Source: Saprospiraceae bacterium
Lineage (GTDB): Bacteria; Bacteroidota; Bacteroidia; Chitinophagales; Saprospiraceae
DNA length: 58,917 nucleotides
Assembly: GCA_028285085.1 (NCBI GenBank)
Contig: JANQQI010000025.1
Coordinates: 1-58,917 of the forward strand
Direction: 5' to 3'
A program made the translations under genes and the position numbers. Shown piece by piece: positions 16,451 through 24,246 of this stretch (its first letter is position 1; each line of letters begins with the position of its first letter). The notes beneath the pieces are model-generated. The model did no database searches. It was not told the DNA's origin and worked only from the letters and a program-made list of their open reading frames with translations.

Positions 16451-17131
16451 ATGGATATGAAACATGTCATTTTGTTAGGACTGGCTATGCTACTTGCAGG
16501 ATCAGCTTGTACACAGCGACAGGGTGCAAAAAGCAATGATAAGGTCGTGCCTATTGAACAGTACATTAAAGGAAAATCGTACGATAAATATCAGGTGGCA
16601 ACTTTTGCCGGCGGTTGTTTTTGGTGCACTGAGGCTGCCTTTGAACGCATTGAAGGCGTTGTAGATGTTATCAGTGGATATTCTGGAGGAACGAAGAAAT
16701 ATCCGACCTATTACGAAGTGGGAGATGGTGGAACGGGACATGCTGAAGCCATTCAGATTTATTATGACCCCGAAGTGATTGATTATAAAACACTGTTGAA
16801 AGTCTTCTTTGTTGCGCACGATCCTACTCAACTCAATCGGCAAGGACCAGATGTCGGATCGGAGTATCGTTCAGCGGTTTACTATCACGGTGAAGAACAA
16901 GCCACTCAGGTGAAAAGCTATATTGAAGAGCTTGAACGCAACGGTAAGTTTGCCAAGCCTATCGTAACCGAAGTGGCTGCCTATAGTGAATTTTGGGTAG
17001 CAGAAGGCTACCATCAGGACTACTATGAACTTCATCCGGAGAACCCCTACGTACAGCGTGTGAGCCGTCCCAAAGTCGAAAAGGTGAAAAAAGTATTTGC
17101 CGATTTATTGAAAATGAAGTACCGGAAATAG
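16451..17131 (+). CDS. msrA: Peptide-methionine (S)-S-oxide reductase MsrA, lipoprotein
   Basis: A 226-aa protein that reduces methionine-S-sulfoxide in damaged proteins. A lipoprotein signal with lipobox AGSAC (Cys20) places it in the envelope. The MsrA domain (about 47-205) has ATFAGGCFWCTEAAFERIEGV with catalytic Cys56 and a second Cys59, then SGYSGG, GHAEAIQIYYDP, AHDPTQLNRQGPDVGSEYRS and YHQDYY. Translation may start at the second Met (16457). A -7-like TAATTTTG lies at 16396-16403, and a strong terminator follows at 17156. Confidence 0.95.
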   Translation: MDMKHVILLGLAMLLAGSACTQRQGAKSNDKVVPIEQYIKGKSYDKYQVATFAGGCFWCTEAAFERIEGVVDVISGYSGGTKKYPTYYEVGDGGTGHAEAIQIYYDPEVIDYKTLLKVFFVAHDPTQLNRQGPDVGSEYRSAVYYHGEEQATQVKSYIEELERNGKFAKPIVTEVAAYSEFWVAEGYHQDYYELHPENPYVQRVSRPKVEKVKKVFADLLKMKYRK

Positions 17132-17155
17132 CCATTAGGCGTCGAAAACGCCTTG

Positions 17156-17192
17156 AAAAGCCGAATATGTAGCTACTTATTCGGCTTTTTTT
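17156..17192 (+). terminator. Intrinsic terminator of msrA
   Basis: AAAAGCCGAATA (17156-17167) pairs with TATTCGGCTTTT (17178-17189) in a perfect 12-bp stem with a 10-nt loop, followed by TTT. It lies 25 nt after the msrA stop. Confidence 0.9.
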
Positions 17193-17338
17193 GGTCGATC
17201 CGCTAACGCATTGTCATTTTGGGCGATAAAGGAAGTATATTCAATTGGAAAACCGAGAAAGTATTCAAAGCAACCATGCTATGAAACATTCGAATACATT
17301 CTCTAAACTGCCCGTCAGGCAATTAAAAACAAAAACAA

Positions 17339-18307
17339 ATGGAAGCAAATGTCATGTTCGTCACTGGAATTCTATTCCTAACTACCCTCCTTCTTATTTT
17401 CATTTTTTACAACAGCTGGAAAGACTTGGTTGTTAAAGCCAGAAAGCTTCGGAAAAAAATATCTGATCTGCTCATTAGTGATGATTTATACGATCGCATC
17501 AAAAAGCAGGAGGAAAAGAATTTCTTTTTAAAATATGCTAACATCGAAGGGGCATACGATAAAAATAATAAGCCTTTTCGAACCATCACCGCTACGCAAT
17601 TTATTCTCCAGGCAATTCAGAGTGCAAACTTAGGGAATAAGCTTGAGCGTGTTAATGATCATATTGTTCGGCTTAAGATGCCCGGTAATTTCCCTCAAAA
17701 TGGGAGAGTTGCCAGTCAATCCTTCACTTCAGAAACCGCGGCTTGTGACTGCACATGTCTTCCATATTGCGACACAGAAGTAGAGCTAGATATCACTTAT
17801 CTCGAAACGCTCAATAGTGCTTACGAAAGCTATGTACAAGTTTTGATGGGTAGTGATGGTCAACTGGGCGTGGTTTGTCCTTGTGCCGGAGGTACCTACT
17901 GCGAATGGAATGCGCGAATGCTGCAACAATTTATCGTCAATACGGATGAATGGGATTTACGATCGGTCTCCATTTTTGATCAGAATTGTAGATTATTATC
18001 GTCTTCAACTTTCACTAGCCTGTCAAGCACATTTGGGAGTAGTAACTATGTCTTGGTTGAGATGACCGGGCACGCAGCAACACTCAATGAAGAATGGCTT
18101 AAGGTTTATTTTGAATGGTACGATAGCAAGCAGGAGGCTTTTAAATGTGTTTCCTTATGTATTAGGAATCCAGTTGAAGAAACGCCAGAGAATCCTGATA
18201 CGAAAGCTTTACAACAGCGCGAAACAGCTGGTGTGAATAAGGCGTACGCCGAGCAGAAGGAATTGGCAAAGCAACTTAATCAAAAACAAAAAGCGCCCAA
18301 AGAGTAA
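17339..18307 (+). CDS. Membrane-anchored Cys-rich protein of unknown function
   Basis: A 322-aa protein with one N-terminal transmembrane helix (residues 6-24), then a charged, helical linker (KARKLRKKISDLL and onward). The middle carries two Cys clusters: CDCTCLPYC (Cys136, 138, 140, 144) and CPCAGGTYC (Cys180, 182, 188), which could bind metal or form disulfides. The C-terminal region (about 275-322) is rich in Glu, Lys and Gln. Topology is uncertain: a positive stretch follows the helix, so the bulk may be cytoplasmic. It lies between msrA and the TPR-CHAT gene, separated from the latter by a 10-bp hairpin. I do not recognise the family. Confidence 0.65.
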   Translation: MEANVMFVTGILFLTTLLLIFIFYNSWKDLVVKARKLRKKISDLLISDDLYDRIKKQEEKNFFLKYANIEGAYDKNNKPFRTITATQFILQAIQSANLGNKLERVNDHIVRLKMPGNFPQNGRVASQSFTSETAACDCTCLPYCDTEVELDITYLETLNSAYESYVQVLMGSDGQLGVVCPCAGGTYCEWNARMLQQFIVNTDEWDLRSVSIFDQNCRLLSSSTFTSLSSTFGSSNYVLVEMTGHAATLNEEWLKVYFEWYDSKQEAFKCVSLCIRNPVEETPENPDTKALQQRETAGVNKAYAEQKELAKQLNQKQKAPKE

Positions 18308-18400
18308 CCAATTCTTTTTTAAAAGACTCAAAACGGCTTGTTTTGGGCTAGATTCCACAAGAGACATTAATTAGATTCCCTGATTTTTGTATCTTAATAA

Positions 18401-18429
18401 GGTAAGGCAGTCACAGCTGCCTTACCTTT
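18401..18429 (+). terminator. Hairpin between the Cys-rich protein gene and the CHAT gene
   Basis: GGTAAGGCAG (18401-18410) and CTGCCTTACC (18417-18426) form a perfect 10-bp stem with a TCACAG loop, followed by TTTC only. It is 40 nt before the CHAT start, so it may be a weak terminator of the upstream gene or a leader hairpin of the CHAT gene. Confidence 0.55.
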
Positions 18430-18466
18430 CTCCGTTTCTGAAAAGATCGATAAGATAACACCCATT

Positions 18467-21259
18467 ATGCGCTTGCTTTACCTTATGCTGACCCTTTTGG
18501 TGTCGTCGGTTCAGTGTGATTTACTCGCTCAAACCACGGAGCAAAAGTACGTACGTAGCTTGGTTGATAGCGTTCGGCACTTGAGTTTTAAAAAACCGAA
18601 GAGGGCAATGAAGCATGCAGTAGAGGTTGAGCAAATTGCCCAGCAGATTCAATGGGATTCGATGGGGTTGTTTAGTTTAGAAAAGCAATATGTGATTACT
18701 GGATTATTGCTGAAAGAAGATACCCTGGCGAGTGAGATTCTGAGTCGTTTCGATCGTTTACTCGAGAAAAGTAAAGCCAACCTACCTTCTAATGTTGTTC
18801 GAGCGTTTCAGCACCAAAGAAAAATCAATCACGCCAATTACTTGCACAGTATGGGCAAGGAGCTAGCTGCTCTAGGTAGTGTTCAGTCCGTTTTCGTCGA
18901 GCTTGATTCAAATTTTCAAACCTATAATGATACCGCGAACTATAAACAGGCCTGTGCCGTCCTACAAGAGATTTATAAGGCTAGAGGGGACTTGACCCAA
19001 GCCATCTTCTACCTTAACAAAGGAATGAAGGTACAAGAGACGATCTACGATCAATTGAAATTAGGAGACTTGTTGTTTGATAATCGGGCCTATGAGAAAG
19101 CAGAGCGTTATTACTTGAATGCTTATCAGCAGCCCAAAACTAAGAGTAATACCTTTTTTTTGACCATGGCAGTCAGCGGCTTGACCCAAACTTACTTAGA
19201 ACGTGAAGCTTTCACGGAAGCGTTGGAGTTGGTACAAGATGTAAAATCATATTTACTAAAGCGCAATCAACAACCCTTCAATATTAGCTTGTTGGCCGGA
19301 CAAATCCATTTGGCAAAAGGAGCTTATGGTTCTGCGATGCGGGAAACCCAACAAGGCTTACAATGGGTCAAAGGAAGGTACAAATCAGATCGACCACACT
19401 ATCAATACGCCCGGTTTACCAAATTACTGGGAGATATTGCTTTTGCCAGGGGGGATGAAGATGGCGCTTTACTGTATTATGAGTTAACTCTGCAACATCT
19501 AATACCAGACTTTGTAGACAAAACGCCTTCGCTCGCTCAGATCGATCACGAAAAGGAAGTATTGGAAGTCCTAAGTCAAAAATTACAAGTCCTTCGCCAT
19601 CTGGAATCAGGGCAGATACAAATCAGTATAGATTTTGTTGAAACATTGAGTTTATCTACGGCGCTACTTGATCAAATTCGGCGTGGCTACATCGCAGATC
19701 GTGATAAACAATTTTTGTTAGATCAAACTTACGCTGTCTATGCGGCTGGCATTGGTTATTATGAAGAACGCCAAGCGATTACGGAAGCCTTTGACCTCTA
19801 TCAATCGAGCCGAGCCGTAGTGCTGACCGAAAATGTATTGACCCGCCGGGCAGAGTTGCATCCAAATGTGGATCAGGAATTGGTTGCCGATATCCGTCGT
19901 GTTCGTAAGGAAGCCATGCAAATATTATCTGCCCTTGAGCGCACCACCGATACTCAGGAGAAAGAAAGCTTTCGAGGACAACTCGCTGAGCTCAAAATGC
20001 AGCAAAAGCAATTGCGGATGCAACTGGAGCGCCAATCCGCGTGGCCGGGAATAACTCATTCATCCGAACATTTATCCGTTGCGGATATCAAATCCCAATT
20101 ATTGGAACCCAATCAGGGGTTGCTGCAATATTTTGCGGCTGACAGTACCTTGTATGCCTTCTTGATTCACCCCCTAATAAATGAGGTTCAACTTTTCGCC
20201 TTGCCCTATTCTGAGCAGCTCCAGCAAGATATTCAAGCATACAATCAGCAGCTGATGGAAAAGAAACCATTCCGGGAAGATGCTTATGCGCTGTATCAAC
20301 AACTAATTGCGCCTATTTTTGCAGAGCAGAGCTTACCGGAAAAGTTAGTACTCATGGCTGACGGCGATTTGGATTATTTACCATTTCAAACCTTACTAAC
20401 CCGTCCGGCTGCTACTGATGCTTCGACTCGACAGTTGGCTTTCCTGTGTCATGAAACAGCCGTAACCGAGAATTTTTCTTTGGAATTAATGGCTAGCCGG
20501 CATCGGCAACAAGCTTCTGCATCCATTATTCATCAGGATGCTTTTTTGGTATACGCTCCAGAGTATGATGCTACTTTGGGACCAGGCCTGGATCGGGATC
20601 AATCGAATGCCTCCTTACCCGGAGCACAAAGAGAAGCTAATTATTTGCAGGAGCATTATGGAGCCACGATTTATCGAAATCCCGATGCCACCATGGAGCA
20701 TTTTGTTGATCATTGCCCATCGGCAGAGCTGATTGTGTTCACCGGTCACGCGAAGGATGAGCGTGAAAAACCAGATGCTTCTCATCTTCGCTTTCTCGAT
20801 AATCAAATGTTGACGCAAGCGCAAATTTATCAGCTTAATTTATCCGCAAAGCTGGTGATTCTTAGCGCTTGTCAGACGGGGACTGGGGAGTTCATGCGCG
20901 GAGAAGGTTTGCTTAGTCTGGCCCGTAGCTTTGCCTACGCAGGGGCTAATAGCGTATTATCTACGCTTTGGGAAGTAAAAGATGGGCAGACCCAAAAATT
21001 TATGACCTTTTTGATGCCGGAGCTTGCGAAAGGCCATCCTATCGATGAAAGCTTCCAGGCCGCTCAGCGTGCATATTTGAGCAGCCCGGATATCGAATTA
21101 GATGACTTGCACCCTTACTACTGGGCTGCTTTTCAGATTACAGGCAGTAATGATCCGATAAAACTGGATAAAGTTTTGCCTTGGTGGCAAAGCAAATTCC
21201 TGCTTTTGGGTGTGTTGGGTTTATTAGGCTTTCTGGGCTTTTTCTGGTGGCGCAGTTAG
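18467..21259 (+). CDS. TPR-CHAT caspase-like protease, exported and membrane-anchored
   Basis: A 930-aa protein with an N-terminal signal peptide (about 1-22), a long array of TPR-like helical repeats (about 80-430), a coiled-coil stretch (about 465-515, KESFRGQLAELKMQQKQL), and a C-terminal CHAT domain (about 540-890) of the caspase/separase clan. The catalytic dyad is His761 in FTGHA and Cys802 in ILSACQTG, followed by GEGLLSLARSFAYAGANSVLSTLW and HPYYWAAFQITG. A hydrophobic helix closes the protein (about 908-928). Signal peptide plus C-terminal helix suggests a periplasmic protease held in the inner membrane. The gene converges on the anti-sigma/ECF sigma pair with a 4-nt overlap at 21256-21259. 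TPR-CHAT proteases elsewhere cut a partner protein on a trigger; the substrate here is unknown, but the neighbouring anti-sigma is the obvious candidate. Confidence 0.9.
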   Translation: MRLLYLMLTLLVSSVQCDLLAQTTEQKYVRSLVDSVRHLSFKKPKRAMKHAVEVEQIAQQIQWDSMGLFSLEKQYVITGLLLKEDTLASEILSRFDRLLEKSKANLPSNVVRAFQHQRKINHANYLHSMGKELAALGSVQSVFVELDSNFQTYNDTANYKQACAVLQEIYKARGDLTQAIFYLNKGMKVQETIYDQLKLGDLLFDNRAYEKAERYYLNAYQQPKTKSNTFFLTMAVSGLTQTYLEREAFTEALELVQDVKSYLLKRNQQPFNISLLAGQIHLAKGAYGSAMRETQQGLQWVKGRYKSDRPHYQYARFTKLLGDIAFARGDEDGALLYYELTLQHLIPDFVDKTPSLAQIDHEKEVLEVLSQKLQVLRHLESGQIQISIDFVETLSLSTALLDQIRRGYIADRDKQFLLDQTYAVYAAGIGYYEERQAITEAFDLYQSSRAVVLTENVLTRRAELHPNVDQELVADIRRVRKEAMQILSALERTTDTQEKESFRGQLAELKMQQKQLRMQLERQSAWPGITHSSEHLSVADIKSQLLEPNQGLLQYFAADSTLYAFLIHPLINEVQLFALPYSEQLQQDIQAYNQQLMEKKPFREDAYALYQQLIAPIFAEQSLPEKLVLMADGDLDYLPFQTLLTRPAATDASTRQLAFLCHETAVTENFSLELMASRHRQQASASIIHQDAFLVYAPEYDATLGPGLDRDQSNASLPGAQREANYLQEHYGATIYRNPDATMEHFVDHCPSAELIVFTGHAKDEREKPDASHLRFLDNQMLTQAQIYQLNLSAKLVILSACQTGTGEFMRGEGLLSLARSFAYAGANSVLSTLWEVKDGQTQKFMTFLMPELAKGHPIDESFQAAQRAYLSSPDIELDDLHPYYWAAFQITGSNDPIKLDKVLPWWQSKFLLLGVLGLLGFLGFFWWRS

Positions 21260-22080
21260 TTGAAATAAGCTTTTAAGGCAGCTAGTCGCTTGGCGTAGTA
21301 AGGATCTGTATTCAATTCGTCGATGCGGGCTTTGATTTGCTCCTTTTGTGCCGCATCGGGCTTTTGCTCGTAGAGCGCCACCTTAGCCAGCAATTGTAGA
21401 AATTTAGTCTTGGTAAGATTGAAATTACGCTGATCGTAGTTCGGTTGACTCGACCGATCGATGGCTAATTGTAAGGTGTTTTGTGCTACAGAGTAATCTC
21501 CTAATCGAAAGTGACAAAGACCTTCTACATAGCGTGCGGCCAGATAATTTGGTTGGGAAGCATCTACGGTTTGGGTTAATTTGAGGCACTTAATATATTC
21601 TTGATTGCGGTAAGTCGTTTCAATAGCTGTAGCCCAGTTTTCGGTCGCATCGCCTTTGGTGGCCAACTCAAGGCGGAGCATTTCGGAGCTGGATAAATCC
21701 TGGACGAGCTGTTGTAAGTTCGGGGATTGATTTTTCCACCACCACCAGCCTGCGATCAAGACGAGCCCGGCACCAAGCATTAAGGCACGCAATGTTTGGC
21801 GGCGATTTTTCTGGGGCGCAGCGGGTCCGGGAGGTGCGGGAGTGATGGGGGGAAGGGATTCTGACCAGGTTGCGATTTTTTGTACAATAGGATCATCGAT
21901 CGGACTTTCTGAAGTCGCGGAGGCCTTATTAAGCTCTGCAAGACCGGTGAAAATTAAGCGATAGTCGTCCACGGTTTCTCGCCACTGCGGATCATCTTGC
22001 ATGCGTTGTTCAAAGGCTTCTCGTTCGGATTCTGTTAAATTACCAGCTAAATAATGTTGTATCAGTTCTACGTCATCCAT
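21256..22080 (-). CDS. Membrane anti-sigma-like protein with TPR-like periplasmic domain
   Basis: A 274-aa protein. The N-terminus (VELIQHYLAGNLTESEREAF, residues 4-23) has the form of Bacteroidota anti-sigma cytoplasmic domains but no zinc motif. A Pro-rich linker (76-90) leads to a transmembrane helix (98-115) ending in WWWW, and the C-terminal part (about 123-274) consists of TPR-like helices (KLTQTVDASQPNYLAARYVEGLCHFRLGDYSVA). Located 6 nt after the ECF sigma gene on the same strand, it should hold that sigma factor at the membrane. The C-terminal TPR part is predicted to face the periplasm, the same side as the convergent CHAT protease. Confidence 0.8.
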   Translation of the reverse strand: MDDVELIQHYLAGNLTESEREAFEQRMQDDPQWRETVDDYRLIFTGLAELNKASATSESPIDDPIVQKIATWSESLPPITPAPPGPAAPQKNRRQTLRALMLGAGLVLIAGWWWWKNQSPNLQQLVQDLSSSEMLRLELATKGDATENWATAIETTYRNQEYIKCLKLTQTVDASQPNYLAARYVEGLCHFRLGDYSVAQNTLQLAIDRSSQPNYDQRNFNLTKTKFLQLLAKVALYEQKPDAAQKEQIKARIDELNTDPYYAKRLAALKAYFN

Positions 22081-22086
22081 CAGGTA

Positions 22087-22674
22087 TTATTTACGGTTTT
22101 TGATCTTGTTTAATAGTACTCTTAATTTTTCAATACACTTAAATCGACGTTGGCGTACTGCTCCGGTACTGGCGATATTTAATTTCTCCATAATGGCATC
22201 GTCGGCATTTTCTTCCATAAAAGTCAGGGTCAAAACGTTTTGACAACCTTCATCTAACATGCCTAATAGTTTTTCAACTAAGTAAGCCATAGCTTCTCGT
22301 GAATATTCGGAATCTGTGTCTGGGTTTTGGCGATAATTTTGATAAACGGTATGCCAATTATCCAGCATGACCTCTTTGTTGCGCTTTTGTTTATCAAAGT
22401 GTTGCCTAACCTTTTTGTGACCGATGCCAAATAAATACGTCTTTAGACTACTTTGCAAAGGTGGTTGTAGTTTGCCCGTTTTTGCATTAATACAAAGTGT
22501 GGCAAAGGAAGCGGAGTAAATATCCCGGATCGTTTCATCGTCCAGGCCATAAGCCTTGTGAAAATAACCACCAAACTCACCCCAATAGCTATGGAATAAT
22601 TGTTTTGCGGTTATTTCATTTCCCTCACTTAGCTGCCGTAGTAGCTTCTCGTCTTGTTGGTGTTCTCTGTCCAT
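22087..22674 (-). CDS. ECF-type RNA polymerase sigma factor
   Basis: A 195-aa sigma factor with sigma-2 (about 23-95: LFHSYWGEFGGYFHKAYG, then IRDIYSASFATL and KTYLFGIGHKKVRQHF) and sigma-4 (about 130-190: LDEGCQNVLTLTFMEENADDAIMEKLNIASTGAVRQRRFKCIEKL). The sigma-4 helix-turn-helix is well formed; sigma-2 is divergent. First gene of a two-gene operon with the membrane anti-sigma-like protein. An 840-bp geneless region lies upstream. It probably directs transcription of a small regulon when released. Confidence 0.9.
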   Translation of the reverse strand: MDREHQQDEKLLRQLSEGNEITAKQLFHSYWGEFGGYFHKAYGLDDETIRDIYSASFATLCINAKTGKLQPPLQSSLKTYLFGIGHKKVRQHFDKQKRNKEVMLDNWHTVYQNYRQNPDTDSEYSREAMAYLVEKLLGMLDEGCQNVLTLTFMEENADDAIMEKLNIASTGAVRQRRFKCIEKLRVLLNKIKNRK

Positions 22675-23515
22675 TAATCCCGTGAAAAATTAAGTTGTTA
22701 GGGATTGGTTATTAAAAAATTGAATTTACTCTGATTTTTTATTGGAAGAGGTTTGAATTAAACTCTAAAATGAAAAGAATTTGATTTTATACCAAGGTGT
22801 ACCCTTTACACCGATTTGGAATGACCCCCATTTTTTTGTCTCAAAATATTTCAAGATAGGCTTAAGCCCAGCTTGTTGTTTCAATAGATGTTTAAAGTGT
22901 GTTGGGGATTAGATTTTGGAAACGCTTTGATCAATAATTTGCTTAGCGGATGCTCAAAAATCGGAGTTTAGCCCAAGCTAAATGATGGTTTTTGGAAAGA
23001 AGTATCAACAAATTAGAGGACAAAGAAGTCCGATTGCTAAATCTCAAACACGCTCTTAAAATAGGATAAATTTTTTATCCCTCACCAAATTTGGGCTAAG
23101 GCTTAATAAAAAAACAGAAAATATTGGAGCTACAAGATTTTTTCATGCACGATTTGATAAAATCTAAGGACTAAGGTAACGGACATTGAAATGTGAAGAT
23201 TAAGAGATTGATATCAACACGCAATATTTTAAAGTAGCTTAATGTGTAGAAGTCGCACACCTCAAGTGGAGTGCGGCTTTTTTATGGTCTTAATCCTCCA
23301 CGATTGACAATCATTCTTGCAAGTGTGAATGGATTAGAGTCGAAATTTTTTTAAAGTCCATTTCTCTATTATTACTTTTCATGCCTAACTTTATGAGCTA
23401 ATAGTCCAGTTTCCCGCACTAGCTTTTATCTAACCACTCGCTTGGCAGATAGCGTAATTCGTTATAACCTAGCTACGGGTGGATACTTTTTGACGTATCT
23501 TCAACACAATTGATC
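22675..23515. other. Geneless region between the sigma operon and the 23516 gene
   Basis: No convincing ORF; the longest ATG ORFs seen on the + strand are about 25-27 codons (for example 22888-22971). The stretch contains a palindrome GGCTTAAGCC near 22860-22869, the inverted pair TTAGCCCAA (22968-22976) and TTGGGCTAA (23091-23099), a GGATAAA/TTTATCC hairpin near 23064-23080, and an intrinsic terminator on the + strand at 23250-23283. The terminator has no protein gene upstream of it on that strand, so a small RNA or very small gene may lie at about 22750-23250. Confidence 0.5.
23250..23283 (+). terminator. Orphan intrinsic terminator
   Basis: AAGTCGCAC (23250-23258) pairs with GTGCGGCTT (23271-23279), with one T-G pair, followed by six T in all. 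There is no + strand protein gene in the preceding 2 kb after the CHAT gene. Confidence 0.75.
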
Positions 23516-24139
23516 ATGGCAACCGATACACCTCCTACAAACTCATCGTGGCGCACTTACGCGCCGATTTTAGTTTTACTCTTTCTTACTATTGCGTGGA
23601 TTGTCTACGGACAACTAAATTCTAATGAGCCATCGCCGGCTACACCACCGGCACAGCCTCCAAGTCATATCCCCGAACCATCCGAGGCACTGATGCCTTC
23701 GGCTGCACCCGTGGAGGAACCGCAATCTGTACCTGAGCCTCTACCGGCCTCTACAGTCGGTGCTTTTGAGCGGAATGCTTATCTGGAGAAATATGTCCGG
23801 GAAATGCGTTCGAAAGATTACCAAGTGGAGATAGAGACGCCCCGTCCCGATGCGCAAATGCGACTCGAGAACGGAGCTTATCTCTTTGCATTAAAAGGTA
23901 AAATAAGTGGTATGAAGAAACTTCCGCCGGTGCAAGTATTAATCTTTACTAATCAGCCAGAGGCTTTTGAAGCCTACCAACCTGTGTTTAGACAAGAGTT
24001 GTTTATATCCAATACAACGGGTGAAGATATTTTCTCTTTTCGCGCTAATCTGGCGATGCCAGCCGGCCGCTATTATTATTTGATCGAAACAACAACGGAT
24101 GGAGCACTTCTTGCCGCTGATGGATTTGAAGTACGATAA
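23516..24139 (+). CDS. Single-pass membrane protein of unknown function with Pro-rich linker
   Basis: A 207-aa protein: short N-terminus, one transmembrane helix (about 15-33, APILVLLFLTIAWIVYG), a Pro/Ala/Glu-rich linker (about 38-80), and a folded C-terminal part (about 85-207) with alternating strands (VQVLIFTNQPEAFEAY, GRYYYLIETTTDGALLAADGFEV). The layout is that of an envelope protein with a periplasmic domain. I choose the ATG at 23516; the TTG two codons before it is not needed. Family not recognised. Confidence 0.7.
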   Translation: MATDTPPTNSSWRTYAPILVLLFLTIAWIVYGQLNSNEPSPATPPAQPPSHIPEPSEALMPSAAPVEEPQSVPEPLPASTVGAFERNAYLEKYVREMRSKDYQVEIETPRPDAQMRLENGAYLFALKGKISGMKKLPPVQVLIFTNQPEAFEAYQPVFRQELFISNTTGEDIFSFRANLAMPAGRYYYLIETTTDGALLAADGFEVR

Positions 24140-24246
24140 TGTAATAATGTATGTTTTGCAGGCCGGAAGGGGAAGAGAAAGGTTGGGAAGATTGCTATCC
24201 CCCCAACCATTTCTTAGTTATTCCAATTACGATGTGTATGGCACTT

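Noticed and set aside
17245-17436. 63-codon ORF overlapping the start of the Cys-rich membrane protein
   Set aside because: Begins with TTG, overlaps a clear gene in another frame, and has no recognisable features.
18467-22674. Reading the CHAT locus as part of a CRISPR type III-E (Craspase) system
   Set aside because: No Cas gene or CRISPR array is present, and the CHAT protein has a signal peptide, so a cytoplasmic Cas role does not fit.
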